Counted from the stretch's first letter, positions 18,168-27,360 are shown. The stretch is DNA of 64,000 nucleotides from Niallia alba (GCF_012933555.1 NZ_JABBPK010000001.1:1590001-1654000), one strand, 5' to 3'. Translations and numbers: made by a program. Notes: a model not told the origin generated them from the sequence alone.

Positions 18168-19181
18168 ATGTATAGTTTTAATAATGATTACAGTGAAGGA
18201 GCGCATCCTAGAATTTTACAAGCATTAGTAGAATCCAATTTACAACAAGAAATAGGATATGGGCAAGATTCCTTTACAAACAAAGCAGCAGAAGTTTTGA
18301 AAGCTAAAATGAATAGTGATGAGGTAGATGTTCATCTCTTAGTTGGAGGAACGCAAACAAATCTGATTGCCATATCTGCCTTTTTAAGACCACATGAAGC
18401 GGCAATTGCCGCAAGTACTGGGCATATTTTTGTTCATGAAACAGGAGCCATTGAAGCAACAGGTCATAAAGTTATTACTGTTGATGCAAAACATGGTAAG
18501 CTGACACCAAGTTTAGTGCAAAGTGTACTTGATGAGCATACGGATGAACATATGGTAAAGCCAAAGTTAGTATACATATCTAATTCGACTGAAATTGGAA
18601 CGATTTATTCAAAGAGTGAGCTTGAACAATTAAGTCAATTTTGTCAAATAAACAATTTGATTTTCTATATGGATGGAGCGCGACTAGGGTCTGCTCTTTG
18701 TGCAAAAGACAATGATCTGGTGTTAAGTGATTTTCCTAAATTACTAGATGCTTTTTACATTGGTGGTACGAAAAATGGAGCATTAATGGGAGAAGCTTTA
18801 GTGATAAAGAATGATTCCTTGAAGGCGGATTTTCGTTATCATATTAAGCAAAAAGGAGCAATGCTAGCAAAAGGAAGATTGTTGGGAATCCAATTTTATG
18901 AGCTATTTAAGGATGATCTCTTCTTCGAATTAGCTGAATACGCTAATAAGATGGCAGAAAGACTAAATAGAGCATTGGCAGAGAAAGGCTATCGCTTTTT
19001 AACACCATCTTCTACTAATCAGGTATTTCCGATTTTTTCTAACGAAAAGATTACAATGCTACAGAAGAATTATCAATTCAACATTTGGGAAAAAATTGAT
19101 AAAGATCATTCTGCAATTCGACTTGTCACTTCATGGGCAACGAAAGAAGCAGAAGTTGAAGCCTTTATAAAGGAAATATAA
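18168..19181 (+). CDS. ltaE: Low-specificity L-threonine aldolase
   Basis: The 337-residue PLP enzyme cleaves L-threonine/allo-threonine to glycine and acetaldehyde. The N-terminus MYSFNNDYSEGAHP is family-typical; the PLP lysine is in YIGGTKNGALMGEA and the Asp-binding strand in FYMDGARLGSAL. ATG 18168 is preferred because the AAGGAGG site is only 2 nt from an in-frame ATG at 18162 but 8 nt from 18168, and family members begin with MYSF. It is monocistronic between two terminators. Confidence 0.92.
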   Translation: MYSFNNDYSEGAHPRILQALVESNLQQEIGYGQDSFTNKAAEVLKAKMNSDEVDVHLLVGGTQTNLIAISAFLRPHEAAIAASTGHIFVHETGAIEATGHKVITVDAKHGKLTPSLVQSVLDEHTDEHMVKPKLVYISNSTEIGTIYSKSELEQLSQFCQINNLIFYMDGARLGSALCAKDNDLVLSDFPKLLDAFYIGGTKNGALMGEALVIKNDSLKADFRYHIKQKGAMLAKGRLLGIQFYELFKDDLFFELAEYANKMAERLNRALAEKGYRFLTPSSTNQVFPIFSNEKITMLQKNYQFNIWEKIDKDHSAIRLVTSWATKEAEVEAFIKEI

Positions 19182-19182
19182 T

Positions 19183-19229
19183 AAAATAGTCCTGTTTGGC
19201 TATTCTTAGTCTTACAGGGCTATTTTTTT
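19183..19229. terminator. Terminator after threonine aldolase
   Basis: AAAATAGTCCTGT pairs with ACAGGGCTATTTT, followed by Ts. It lies between convergent genes and could also serve the minus-strand gene at 19249. Confidence 0.8.
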
Positions 19230-19248
19230 AAAATGTTTATTTGTTTTT

Positions 19249-19605
19249 TCAGTGTACTTTTGGGAATTTAACGGGAGTATTTAAAGATAGTTTGTCTTTG
19301 TATGAGCGATAAGCAACAAGTATTTGATCTTTTGTGGTTGCATCTACCTGCAATATAAAATCTCCGTTCGTTTCTAAATAGTACCGAACGCCATTTTCTT
19401 GCAAATGGCTGAAATAATAATAATTTCCTAATAAATATTTGCTCTCTGTTTTCGTTTCTTTATGTGTTTTTATATATTCTGCTAGTTCCCATACAGATAT
19501 AAAAGTGTCCCCGCTTAAGGCAACAAAACCTCTTCGTACCGAATCAGCAGCTTGGGCAATTGAATCTTTTACTTTAGTGACCATCGTATCCAAATAACTA
19601 TTCAT
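19249..19605 (-). CDS. Hypothetical protein, 118 aa
   Basis: Not recognised. It is a soluble, mixed alpha/beta small protein with an amphipathic N-terminal helix (MNSYLDTMVTKVKDSIAQAA) and a C-terminal half rich in Tyr and beta-prone residues. ATG 19605 was chosen because a GGAGGAAGA site lies just upstream; an in-frame ATG at 19617 would overlap that site. It precedes no operon partner except possibly the short gene at 19657-19854, about 50 bp upstream on the same strand. Confidence 0.6.
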   Translation of the reverse strand: MNSYLDTMVTKVKDSIAQAADSVRRGFVALSGDTFISVWELAEYIKTHKETKTESKYLLGNYYYFSHLQENGVRYYLETNGDFILQVDATTKDQILVAYRSYKDKLSLNTPVKFPKVH

Positions 19606-19656
19606 TTCTTCCTCCATAAAATTAATAAGGTATACGGCTTGATACTTTGTCCAGTA

Positions 19657-19854
19657 TTATTTATCTTTAAAAGTTTGATCGAACTTTGCTAATTCAGGAT
19701 CTTTTTTTAATTGCTTTACATGAAATGCAGTTGTTTCTGAATCTGTATCTCTGCTTATCCCTAATTGATCTCCATCAGCGTCAGCAATAACTCCTTCTCG
19801 TGGTCCATCCATATTTGGATCTACGTTAACATGAACTTGATCTCTTGACATCAT
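19657..19854 (-). CDS. Small acidic hypothetical protein, 65 aa
   Basis: It encodes MMSRDQVHVNVDPNMDGPRE followed by an acidic region (ADADGDQLG) and a charged C-terminus. No known domain is recognised. The start at 19854 (or the adjacent ATG 19851) follows a clear AGGAGGTGTC site. The longer open frame upstream would need a hydrophobic N-terminus with no ribosome site. It could be co-transcribed with the 118-aa gene downstream. Confidence 0.6.
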   Translation of the reverse strand: MMSRDQVHVNVDPNMDGPREGVIADADGDQLGISRDTDSETTAFHVKQLKKDPELAKFDQTFKDK

Positions 19855-20090
19855 GACACCTCCTACTATTAGGATGGATAAAATGAAGAAAAAAATCCTA
19901 GGTTCGTTGTTTATAAAATATTTAGCGAGTGGTAAAAAATAACAAATCATTGTAAGTGTTCTTTGCCAATTATTAAATCAATTTTAAACGTATAGTTTAA
20001 AGAGCTTTCACCATACTAATCTTGTTGTTTAAACCATTAATGGAAAGCTAAGATAACTTCCATTTAGCAAAATATAAGTAAAAGAGGATT

Positions 20091-20825
20091 ATGATGAAAA
20101 AAATCGCCATTATGTTTTTCCTACTATTTATTATTTTCCCACCCATCGGATCGGCTCAACGAAAGATACCTATCTTGGTTTATCATTCCATTGATGAATT
20201 CCATGGCCAAGGTTCAAAAGAATTGTATGTCACTCCTACTAATTTTGAGAAACAAATGATCTATTTGCGTGATCATGGATTTAGTTTGTTAACATTAGAA
20301 AAATGGCAGGATATTTATACAAAGGAAAAGCCTATTTTCATTACTTTGGATGACGGCTATAAAAATAATTTAAAGGTGTATGACATTTTCCAAAAGATAA
20401 AAAATAATCATTTTATCCCATCTGCAACGATGTTTGTTATAACAGATTTTATCGGAAATGCAAATAGGTTATCTAATACAGAGTTAAAAAGATTAGCCGA
20501 TTCTGGTTTAATATCGGTTCAATCTCATACTGCCACACATCCTGATTTAACGAAAACGACAGATTATAAACAGGAACTAAAAGATTCGAAAGAAACAATC
20601 GAAAAAATAACAGGAAAGGAAGTTATTGCTCTTTCTTATCCATATGGAAATATTGATTCTAAAACAATTGATGAAGTAAAGAAGTACTATTCTTTTGGAT
20701 TAACGACAACTCCGGAATTATATTTAGAAAAGGGAATAAAGAATGAACACTATTTATTGCCTAGAGTTTATATTAAGCATTCTACTACGTTAGAGGAGTT
20801 TGCAGACATAGTGGAGGGGAAATGA
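20091..20825 (+). CDS. Secreted polysaccharide deacetylase (NodB domain)
   Basis: The 244-residue exported protein has a signal peptide to about residue 22 (GSA-QRK), then a carbohydrate-esterase-4/NodB domain. ILVYHSI (28-34) opens the fold, TLDDGY (85-90) carries the catalytic and metal Asp, and SHTATHP (145-151) supplies the metal His pair; SYPYG follows. Such enzymes remove acetyl groups from peptidoglycan or GlcNAc polymers at the cell surface; the PgaB/IcaB-like YHSI start may favour an exopolysaccharide. It is monocistronic, with start ATGATG behind AAGAGGATT. Confidence 0.85.
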   Translation: MMKKIAIMFFLLFIIFPPIGSAQRKIPILVYHSIDEFHGQGSKELYVTPTNFEKQMIYLRDHGFSLLTLEKWQDIYTKEKPIFITLDDGYKNNLKVYDIFQKIKNNHFIPSATMFVITDFIGNANRLSNTELKRLADSGLISVQSHTATHPDLTKTTDYKQELKDSKETIEKITGKEVIALSYPYGNIDSKTIDEVKKYYSFGLTTTPELYLEKGIKNEHYLLPRVYIKHSTTLEEFADIVEGK

Positions 20826-20915
20826 CTGACGGGTATTATGGAACTAAATGAGTAAGAAAGGTGCTGAAAACAAATCGATTTTTGGCGCTTTTTGTCATTT
20901 TATTTCCCGGGAAAC

Positions 20916-20958
20916 ATGGAGACTGACTCTACTATTGTTACATAGAGTCAGTCTCCAT
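20916..20958. terminator. Bidirectional terminator between deacetylase and acetate symporter genes
   Basis: A 16-bp perfect inverted repeat (ATGGAGACTGACTCTA and complement, 11-nt loop) lies between convergent genes and is placed to end both. Confidence 0.75.
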
Positions 20959-20961
20959 TTC

Positions 20962-22488
20962 TTACTTCATTCCTGTATTCGCTTTTACAATCACTTCTGC
21001 ATATTTTTTCTCGTCTCGTTTAGTGGAAAGAATAGTCCCAATAAATGCTCCAAGGAAACCTGCAGGAATAGAAACGATAGCTGGATTTGTTAACGGGAAT
21101 ATAGCAGTTCCTGTTAAAATAGCGACACCAGGATCTGGATTTAGTACACTTGGGCTAATTGCTACTAATACTAACGCAGTAACTAATCCAGTTATTACAC
21201 CAGTAATAGCACCAGCTGTATTGAATTTTTTCCAGTAGATTGTAAAAATAATAACTGGTAAATTGGCACTGGCTGCTACACAAAATGCAAGGGATACAAG
21301 AAAGGCTACATTCATTTTTTGGGCAAATAGTGCAAGGATAATAGAAAGAATGGCTACAGCAACAGAAGCATAGCGTGCAGCTTTCATTTGTTGTTTTTCT
21401 GTTACCTTGCCTTTTTTTATAATTTGTCCGTAAATATCATGGGCAAAAGCAGAAGCGCCTGATAAAACAAGTCCTGCAACAACAGCTAAAATGGTCGCAA
21501 ATGCCACAGCAGAAACAAAACTCATGAGGAAGTCACCACCAAGCGCATGTGCCAATAATGGAGCCGCCATATTCCCAGCTGTATTAGCTTCCATAATATC
21601 AGCAGCGCCAACAAAAGCAGCAGCTCCAAAGCCTAGAAAGATGGTTAAGATATAGAAAATACCAATCACCCAAGTTGCCGTTACAACAGAGCTTCTAGCT
21701 GTTTTTGCATCCTTTACGGTAAAGAAACGCATTAAAATATGAGGAAGACCTGCAGTTCCCAAAACAAGTGCCGCCATCATGGAGATAGTATCAAGAGAAT
21801 TTGTATACTTCACGCCAGGATTAATATATTTTTCTCCTAATGGTGTAAGTGTTTTGATTTCGTCAAACATTGTAAGGATGTTAAAGTTGAATTTTGCAAG
21901 GACAAGGAAGGAGATGACAACTGTTCCAAGCATTAAGAGGACGGCTTTAATGATTTGTACCCAGCTTGTAGCAGTCATACCGCCGAATAATACATAAATG
22001 GTCATCATTACCCCTACAATTAAGACAGCCAGCCAATAATCGATACCTAATAATAGCTGTATAAGCGCACCGGCTCCAACTAATTGGGCGATCATGTAAA
22101 AGATTACGATGGTAATCGTACTTAGTGCAGCCACCCCTCTCACTTTTTTCTGATCAAAGCGGGCATTTATCATATCGGCAATGGTATATTTGCCTAAATT
22201 TCTTAGTGGCTCGGCAACAATATAAAGAACAACTAAATATGCTACTAAGTATCCGATGGAATAGAAGAATCCATCAAAACCAGTTAATGCAATGGCTCCT
22301 GCAATGCCAAGAAATGAGGCAGCAGATAAATAATCACCAGCAATGGCCAACCCATTTTGCCAGCCGGTTAAGCCACCACCAGCTGTGTAAAATTCACTTG
22401 TTGTGTTGGTTCTTTTTGCTGCCCAATATGTAATGATAAGGGTAATAACGACAATAATGACGAATAACATTAAGGCGATTGGATTCAT
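20962..22488 (-). CDS. ywcA: Sodium:solute symporter, acetate permease type (YwcA/ActP-like)
   Basis: The 508-residue membrane protein of the SSS family has about 13 TM helices. Family landmarks include EFYTAGGGLTGWQNGLAIAGDYLSAASFLG (30-60 region) and GTAGLPHILMRFFTV. ActP-type members take up acetate and short carboxylates with Na+. The 4-bp ATGA overlap with the upstream DUF485 gene reproduces the ywcB-ywcA (yjcH-actP) pair. A cre-like site precedes the pair, so carbon regulation is likely. Confidence 0.88.
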   Translation of the reverse strand: MNPIALMLFVIIVVITLIITYWAAKRTNTTSEFYTAGGGLTGWQNGLAIAGDYLSAASFLGIAGAIALTGFDGFFYSIGYLVAYLVVLYIVAEPLRNLGKYTIADMINARFDQKKVRGVAALSTITIVIFYMIAQLVGAGALIQLLLGIDYWLAVLIVGVMMTIYVLFGGMTATSWVQIIKAVLLMLGTVVISFLVLAKFNFNILTMFDEIKTLTPLGEKYINPGVKYTNSLDTISMMAALVLGTAGLPHILMRFFTVKDAKTARSSVVTATWVIGIFYILTIFLGFGAAAFVGAADIMEANTAGNMAAPLLAHALGGDFLMSFVSAVAFATILAVVAGLVLSGASAFAHDIYGQIIKKGKVTEKQQMKAARYASVAVAILSIILALFAQKMNVAFLVSLAFCVAASANLPVIIFTIYWKKFNTAGAITGVITGLVTALVLVAISPSVLNPDPGVAILTGTAIFPLTNPAIVSIPAGFLGAFIGTILSTKRDEKKYAEVIVKANTGMK

Positions 22489-22835
22489 TCATTTTTAGCT
22501 CCTTCCAGCTTATTTTCTTCCACAATCTCAGCAGCTAAATGATCAAATTTTATTGCTTTTCGGACATAAATCATACATAGCACCCAAGTCATAATAAATT
22601 GTGCAAACGCATATACCCATGTCCATGTGATGGATCCAATTGCAGGTTTATTTAAGATAGTCGTGTAAGAAGTTAAAATAGGCAACATAAAATAAAAGAG
22701 TAAGAAGAAGACTGTTAGAGGTATTAGAAATCTTTTCTTTTGGGACATTAATTGTTTAAATTTAGAGCTATTGGCAATTTGTACGAAATCGTAAGGCTCC
22801 GATTGCTTTTTTGCATCTTTGGCCAAATTACTCAT
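22485..22835 (-). CDS. ywcB: DUF485 membrane protein (YwcB/YjcH-like)
   Basis: The 116-residue protein has two TM helices (about 36-58 and 72-95). The N-terminal FVQIANSSKFKQLMSQKKRF is the DUF485 signature. It is the partner of the acetate symporter, with which it overlaps by 4 bp; its exact role in transport or assembly is not established. The start has GGGGGAAAGTG upstream. Confidence 0.88.
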   Translation of the reverse strand: MSNLAKDAKKQSEPYDFVQIANSSKFKQLMSQKKRFLIPLTVFFLLFYFMLPILTSYTTILNKPAIGSITWTWVYAFAQFIMTWVLCMIYVRKAIKFDHLAAEIVEENKLEGAKNE

Positions 22836-23277
22836 TCACTTTCCCCCTTGAATACATATTATTTTCCAATATAACAATAGTGTAAAAACTTCAAAGGAGA
22901 TTAGCAATGGTTCTTTATTCTTAAATGTAAGCGTTTTATCTGAGTGAAATTACTTATTTTTGGAAAAAAAAGTAAAGTGGGAATTGCTGTAAATAGCCAT
23001 TTAAATTTGCTTCTATTTTCTATTTCTATTATCTAGTATTCTTATAAGAAATAGTGTAGAATTACTAGAAAAGTTTTAAATAATCTTAAGAGTTGAAATT
23101 TTATGTATTTCAGAATATTTGTTTTCATGTTACATTTACTTATAATTAGTAAAGAATTGTGGATTTTAGAGTTGTAAAAGCCACAAAAAAGATTTTTCTA
23201 TACATAATTACAAATGCGTTTTTCTGAAAAATCTAAAATTAAAAAGAGAAAAGAAATTTAAGGAGGTAGGGATTCAA
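22836..23277. other. Divergent promoter region
   Basis: AT-rich intergenic DNA between the acetate symporter pair (minus) and the MetE-like gene (plus). Apart from a cre-like site at 22926-22939 no clear structure is seen. No S-box/SAM riboswitch could be recognised before the methionine synthase-like gene, although its B. subtilis counterparts have one. Confidence 0.5.
22926..22939. promoter_or_regulatory. Putative cre box upstream of ywcBA
   Basis: TGTAAGCGTTTTAT retains the core AAGCGTT of cre boxes but misses the terminal C. It is about 90 bp upstream of the DUF485 start. Confidence 0.4.
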
Positions 23278-24381
23278 ATGACAAAAACAATTATTAAAGC
23301 ACCATTCAGAGCAGACCATGTAGGAAGTTTACTTCGTCCTCAATCAATTCATGATGCTAGAAAGAAGTTTGCTGAAGGAGCTATTACAGCTGAGGAACTA
23401 CGTACAGTTGAAACGGAAGAAATCAAACGAATTGTAGACAAGCAAATTGAAGTTGGTCTTCAGGCAGTTACAGATGGCGAGTTCCGCCGCCGCTTCTGGC
23501 ATACTGATTTCATGGAGCATTTAAATGGAGTAGAAGGCTATGTACCTGACCATGGTTACAAATTTAAAGGGGTTGAAACAGAAGCGTATGATGTACGTGT
23601 TATAGGAAAAGTATCTTTTGATCCTGATCACCCACATTTAAAAGATTTTAAGGAATTCTATGAGATTGTTGGAGACCGTGCAGTCGCAAAAATGACCATT
23701 CCAAGTCCAAATCAATTTTTCAATGCAGGCATCCGCAATGAAGAAATTTATCCAGAAATTGATGATTTTGCGAAAGATATTATCCAAGCCTATCGGGATG
23801 CGGTGCAAGCATTTTATGAGGCTGGTTGTCGTTATTTACAATTTGATGATGTATACATCGCAGGGCTTTGTGCACCAGAACTACCATTTGCAAAAAGTGA
23901 GCTAGAAAGACAAGAATTAATCGATTTAGCCTTAAGTGTAGTTAATGGAGTTCTAGAAGGAAAACCAGAAGACCTAATAGTGACAACCCACCTTTGCCGT
24001 GGAAACTATCAATCTGCTTGGGCATTTGAAGGTCCATACGATAAAATTGCCCCTAGCTTTTTTGCAAAGGAAAAAGTAGATGGTTTCTTTTTAGAGTATG
24101 ATGATGAGCGCTCTGGTGGTTTCAAACCGCTTGAGTTTGTTCCAAATGGTGGAGCACAAGTAGTTTTAGGTGTATTTACTTCGAAAACTGGAGAATTAGA
24201 GGATAAAGAGGCGATCAAAACACGTGTAGAGGAAGCATCTAAATATGTTTCTCTTGAACAGCTTTGCATTAGTCCACAATGTGGATTTGCTTCTACTCAC
24301 CATGGAAATAAATTAACAGAAGAAGAGCAATGGAATAAATTGAAATACATTGTTGATGTGGCAAAAGAGATTTGGGAATAA
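23278..24381 (+). CDS. Cobalamin-independent methionine synthase C-domain protein (YxjG/YxjH-like)
   Basis: The 367-residue protein corresponds to the catalytic half of MetE. Zinc/substrate residues are seen in THLCRGNY and in ISPQCGF near the C-terminus; RADHVGSLLRP opens the domain. Full MetE is about 750 residues, so this is the short YxjG/YxjH form, thought to transfer methyl groups to homocysteine from an alternative donor. A strong AAGGAGGTAGG site precedes ATG. It is monocistronic with a terminator. Confidence 0.85.
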   Translation: MTKTIIKAPFRADHVGSLLRPQSIHDARKKFAEGAITAEELRTVETEEIKRIVDKQIEVGLQAVTDGEFRRRFWHTDFMEHLNGVEGYVPDHGYKFKGVETEAYDVRVIGKVSFDPDHPHLKDFKEFYEIVGDRAVAKMTIPSPNQFFNAGIRNEEIYPEIDDFAKDIIQAYRDAVQAFYEAGCRYLQFDDVYIAGLCAPELPFAKSELERQELIDLALSVVNGVLEGKPEDLIVTTHLCRGNYQSAWAFEGPYDKIAPSFFAKEKVDGFFLEYDDERSGGFKPLEFVPNGGAQVVLGVFTSKTGELEDKEAIKTRVEEASKYVSLEQLCISPQCGFASTHHGNKLTEEEQWNKLKYIVDVAKEIWE

Positions 24382-24402
24382 GATAGTTTCAAATTAGTAG
24401 AG

Positions 24403-24438
24403 AAAGAGGCACATTCTTGTATGAGTATGTGCCTCTTT
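24403..24438. terminator. Terminator between MetE-like gene and histidine kinase gene
   Basis: Perfect 12-bp arms (AAAGAGGCACAT and complement) with a 12-nt loop; T/A tracts on both sides suit the convergent genes. Confidence 0.85.
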
Positions 24439-24455
24439 TATGAAGAATAACCTAA

Positions 24456-25493
24456 TTAAGCTAATAATCTTACAATAAATGTACTTCCTTTTCCTTTCTC
24501 ACTCTCCGCATAAATCCTCCCATCACACAGTTCCACAATTCTTTTTACAAGTGCCAACCCTAATCCATTCCCTGATTGGGAATGAGAGGTGTCGCCTTGA
24601 TAAAATTTATCAAAAAGATGTTTTTTGGTATGCTCATCCATCCCAGGACCATTATCTCGAATCAAGAAACAAATTTCTTCCTTTGTGTTAGTAAGAGTTA
24701 TATCTATTTTTCCTCCTGAATCTGAAAACTTGATGGCATTGTCTAAAAGATTTAGCCAGATTTGCTGGGTCAAGTCTTCATTTCCGTTAAAGATAACTTC
24801 ATCAAGCTCAACATTTAGGAGTATTTCCTTTGCAGACCATTTTGGTTCCATTAACACAATTGTTTTTCGGATTTGCTCATCTAGTCGAAAGGGCGCTTTT
24901 TCAGTAATAATCTCAAGATTTTCATACTTTGAAAGGATAAGTACATTTGTAGAAAGAGCGGCTAATCGCTCAGATTCGGTAATGATAATGTCAAGGTATT
25001 CTTGTCTTTCTACTTCGGTTAAGTTATTTTCTTTAAGTAATTTCGCAAACCCTCGTAATGAAACAATAGGTGTTTTGAATTCATGGGAAAAATTATTTAC
25101 AAAGTCACTCCGAAGTGTTTCAATTCCTGACAGCTCTTGGGTCATTTTATTAAAGCTATGAGATAATTCTTCTAATTCTCCAATGCCTTTTATGTTAACT
25201 TGTACAGAAAAATCGCCTCCAGCAACTTTATGAGTAGCATCAATCACCGTGCGGATTGGGTTTAACGCTTTTTTACTGAGAAAGGCAGTAAGAGATGTAC
25301 CAAGTAAGATACAAAAGCCTAAAAAAGTAATGAGTGGAAACACTGGAAGTTGGCTATGATTCGAAATAATACCTAAATGCTGCAAAGCGAAAGTAATGAC
25401 AGCCGCCACTAATACTGTAGCCACCATAACGCCAAACACAAACATCACTAACGTAATTGCAAGACTTAATCGTTTTGTAAAAAAATCTCTCAT
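24456..25493 (-). CDS. Sensor histidine kinase
   Basis: The 345-residue membrane kinase has two TM helices (about 11-38 and 51-72), a very short extracytoplasmic loop, a HAMP linker (about 73-125), HisKA with phospho-acceptor His137 in NNFSHEFKTP, and HATPase_c (LLDNAIKFS, RDNGPGMD, GNGLGLALV). The short loop is typical of intramembrane-sensing kinases that respond to cell-envelope stress, but the signal is not predictable. The start overlaps the regulator's stop by 4 bp, so the pair is translationally coupled. Confidence 0.9.
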   Translation of the reverse strand: MRDFFTKRLSLAITLVMFVFGVMVATVLVAAVITFALQHLGIISNHSQLPVFPLITFLGFCILLGTSLTAFLSKKALNPIRTVIDATHKVAGGDFSVQVNIKGIGELEELSHSFNKMTQELSGIETLRSDFVNNFSHEFKTPIVSLRGFAKLLKENNLTEVERQEYLDIIITESERLAALSTNVLILSKYENLEIITEKAPFRLDEQIRKTIVLMEPKWSAKEILLNVELDEVIFNGNEDLTQQIWLNLLDNAIKFSDSGGKIDITLTNTKEEICFLIRDNGPGMDEHTKKHLFDKFYQGDTSHSQSGNGLGLALVKRIVELCDGRIYAESEKGKGSTFIVRLLA

Positions 25494-26164
25494 CCCTTTT
25501 TCACTGCCTTATAGCCTAGTCCTCTTACTGTCACGATTTCAAACTCTGGAAAATCTTTGAATCGATCTCTTAACCGATTGATATGAACATTAAGTGTTCG
25601 GTCATCTGTTTCTGATTCCATTCCCCAAATTTCATCCATAAGTTGAATACGAGTAAAGATCATATTAGGATAGGATAATAATTTGAACAATAAGTAAAAC
25701 TCTTTTGGAGGCAATGTAATAATTATGTCCTCGCGGGATACAGTTAGTGCATCATAATCAAGAATCGTTTTTCCGACAGTAAGTTTATGCTCATTAGCGA
25801 TTTTAGCTCTTCGTAAAAGGGCTTTAATACGAAGCACCATTTCTTCTTCATCTACAGGTTTAGTCATATAGTCATCCGTACCGACAAGGAATCCTTTTCT
25901 TTTATCTACCGATTCTTGCTTAGCGGTAACCATCAAGATCGGAAGGTTCTCCCATGTTTGTCTAAGCTGCCGTGTTAATTCATATCCATCCATTTTCGGC
26001 ATCATTAAATCAAGCACAACTAAATCAACGTGTTCCTTTTCCATTACTTGAAGAGCCTCCATGCCATCAGCTGCATCATATATTTGAAATCCATGCTGCT
26101 TTAATACGGCACACATTAATTTTCGTGTATTTTTATCATCTTCTACCACTAATATTTTAAACAT
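25490..26164 (-). CDS. OmpR-family response regulator
   Basis: The 224-residue protein has a receiver domain (phospho-acceptor Asp52 in LVVLDLMMPKMDG, conserved Thr/Lys in MVTAKQ and TKPVDEEE) and a winged-helix DNA-binding domain (about 125-222, with NVHINRLRDRF and TVRGLGYKA). It is the partner of the overlapping histidine kinase. A 10-bp inverted repeat upstream could be its own binding site. GGAGGCATTGG precedes the ATG. Confidence 0.92.
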   Translation of the reverse strand: MFKILVVEDDKNTRKLMCAVLKQHGFQIYDAADGMEALQVMEKEHVDLVVLDLMMPKMDGYELTRQLRQTWENLPILMVTAKQESVDKRKGFLVGTDDYMTKPVDEEEMVLRIKALLRRAKIANEHKLTVGKTILDYDALTVSREDIIITLPPKEFYLLFKLLSYPNMIFTRIQLMDEIWGMESETDDRTLNVHINRLRDRFKDFPEFEIVTVRGLGYKAVKKG

Positions 26165-26210
26165 CCAATGCCTCCATATGTATAATTTGTACCTATTCTA
26201 TTAGAAGAAT

Positions 26211-26252
26211 GTAAACTGAAAATTACTTTACGGAAGTTTATATTCAGTTTAC
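26211..26252. promoter_or_regulatory. Inverted repeat upstream of the two-component operon
   Basis: GTAAACTGAA (26211-26220) is complementary to TTCAGTTTAC (26243-26252). It lies 47 bp before the response regulator start. Autoregulation by the OmpR-type regulator is a guess. Confidence 0.4.
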
Positions 26253-26372
26253 TTTACATCGTTATACTTAGGAACATAATAATGAACACATTACAAAAAA
26301 TATTATATTAAAGAATACTAATAAATTTTAAATAAAATAAAGCATGATAGAAAAAAGAGGGGAGATAGTTTA

Positions 26373-26597
26373 GTGGGTTACACCATTTTATTTAGTTATT
26401 ATGAGATAGTAGGAGAGGAAGCACGTTTAATAGATGAATACAGACTTCCTTCTAGTCAACAAAAAGAAAGTTTAGAAACATTGTTAAGACAACAAAATTA
26501 TGAATTCATAGGGAACGTTGATTTGTGGGGAATACGTACAAACAAATTTATGAGTATTGCTGAGATTATTAATAATGGAAGGGAAAACATAAGCTAG
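26373..26597 (+). CDS. Hypothetical protein, 74 aa
   Basis: Not recognised. It is a small soluble protein that starts at GTG behind GGGGAGATAG. The sequence has a beta-rich start (YTILFSYYEIVG), a central charged helix (QQKESLETLLRQQ) and LWGIRTNK. It precedes the next unknown gene by about 70 bp on the same strand and may be co-expressed with it. Confidence 0.5.
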   Translation: MGYTILFSYYEIVGEEARLIDEYRLPSSQQKESLETLLRQQNYEFIGNVDLWGIRTNKFMSIAEIINNGRENIS

Positions 26598-26668
26598 ATA
26601 TCCCACTCTAAACAAGCTATAGACCATATATAGGGAATGATGAAAACGATAAGCATACTTAGGGGGAA

Positions 26669-27322
26669 TTGAATGCAGTCATCTCCATGGATACGAGGAG
26701 GTCCGTTCCTAGAGGTAAGTTAAATGCGAAAAAAGAAATAATCCAAGACATTCTTTTTCGTTTGTCTAAGGTTAGAACTAGTATTGAGATTTATGATAAT
26801 AATGTGGAAGAGCGAATAGAGGAGTTCTGTATAGGCTATCTCTTTGATGAAAGTCAATATATCCATTCTTTCACTTTGCGCTTATTCGTTTCATTTGCGA
26901 GGAAAAGAAAGGCATTCCTTTATATAGAGCAGGTCTCTTCTAATTCTATTTTAGTGAATTTTCTATTCTACGGTTCCAGTTTTGATGCTTTAGAATGGAA
27001 TCAAGTGGGAATACAAAAAGAAGAAATAATGGAGTTTATGGATTTCTTGATAGAGTTATATTCTGTTTTTGTCTTTAAAATTGGTGGAATAGCATTAGAA
27101 GAAGATATCCTTGGATTATTTGGTTGTGAAGAAACTTATCCTAGCGAATGCTATCGCTATGAAAAGGTAATATGTGACTATTTTGTCAAAGAACCATACC
27201 CGTTTATCGCTATTATTTGGAATGAAAAATATAAGGACTTAAACGATATTTCTATTGAGCATGAAAGAATTAATAAGGAAGGGATTCTTATTAAAACTGG
27301 TAGTTTAGATGAATATAGATAA
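26669..27322 (+). CDS. Hypothetical protein, 217 aa
   Basis: Not recognised. It is a soluble, acidic protein with beta-strand-rich middle (YIHSFTLRLFVSF, FLYIEQVSSNSILVNFLF) and a C-terminal NDISIEHERINKEG region. The general look is that of a standalone cytosolic alpha/beta protein; an immunity-type protein is possible but unsupported. The start is TTG 26669 behind AGGGGGAA; a later in-frame ATG at 26687 is an alternative. It ends in a clear terminator. Confidence 0.6.
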   Translation: MNAVISMDTRRSVPRGKLNAKKEIIQDILFRLSKVRTSIEIYDNNVEERIEEFCIGYLFDESQYIHSFTLRLFVSFARKRKAFLYIEQVSSNSILVNFLFYGSSFDALEWNQVGIQKEEIMEFMDFLIELYSVFVFKIGGIALEEDILGLFGCEETYPSECYRYEKVICDYFVKEPYPFIAIIWNEKYKDLNDISIEHERINKEGILIKTGSLDEYR

Positions 27323-27338
27323 TACGATTTTTTTAGAA

Positions 27339-27360
27339 TAGCTGCCGATGATGGCAGCTA
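27339..27360 (+). terminator. Terminator after the 217-aa hypothetical gene
   Basis: TAGCTGCC-GATGAT-GGCAGCTA hairpin followed by TAATTTTT. Confidence 0.8.

Noticed and set aside
20871-20897. Separate terminator for the deacetylase gene
   Set aside because: The possible stem needs a bulge and several G-U pairs; the 16-bp inverted repeat just downstream is far stronger.
22836-23277. SAM (S-box) riboswitch before the methionine synthase-like gene
   Set aside because: Expected from B. subtilis yxjG/yxjH, but no S-box core or leader terminator could be seen in this stretch.
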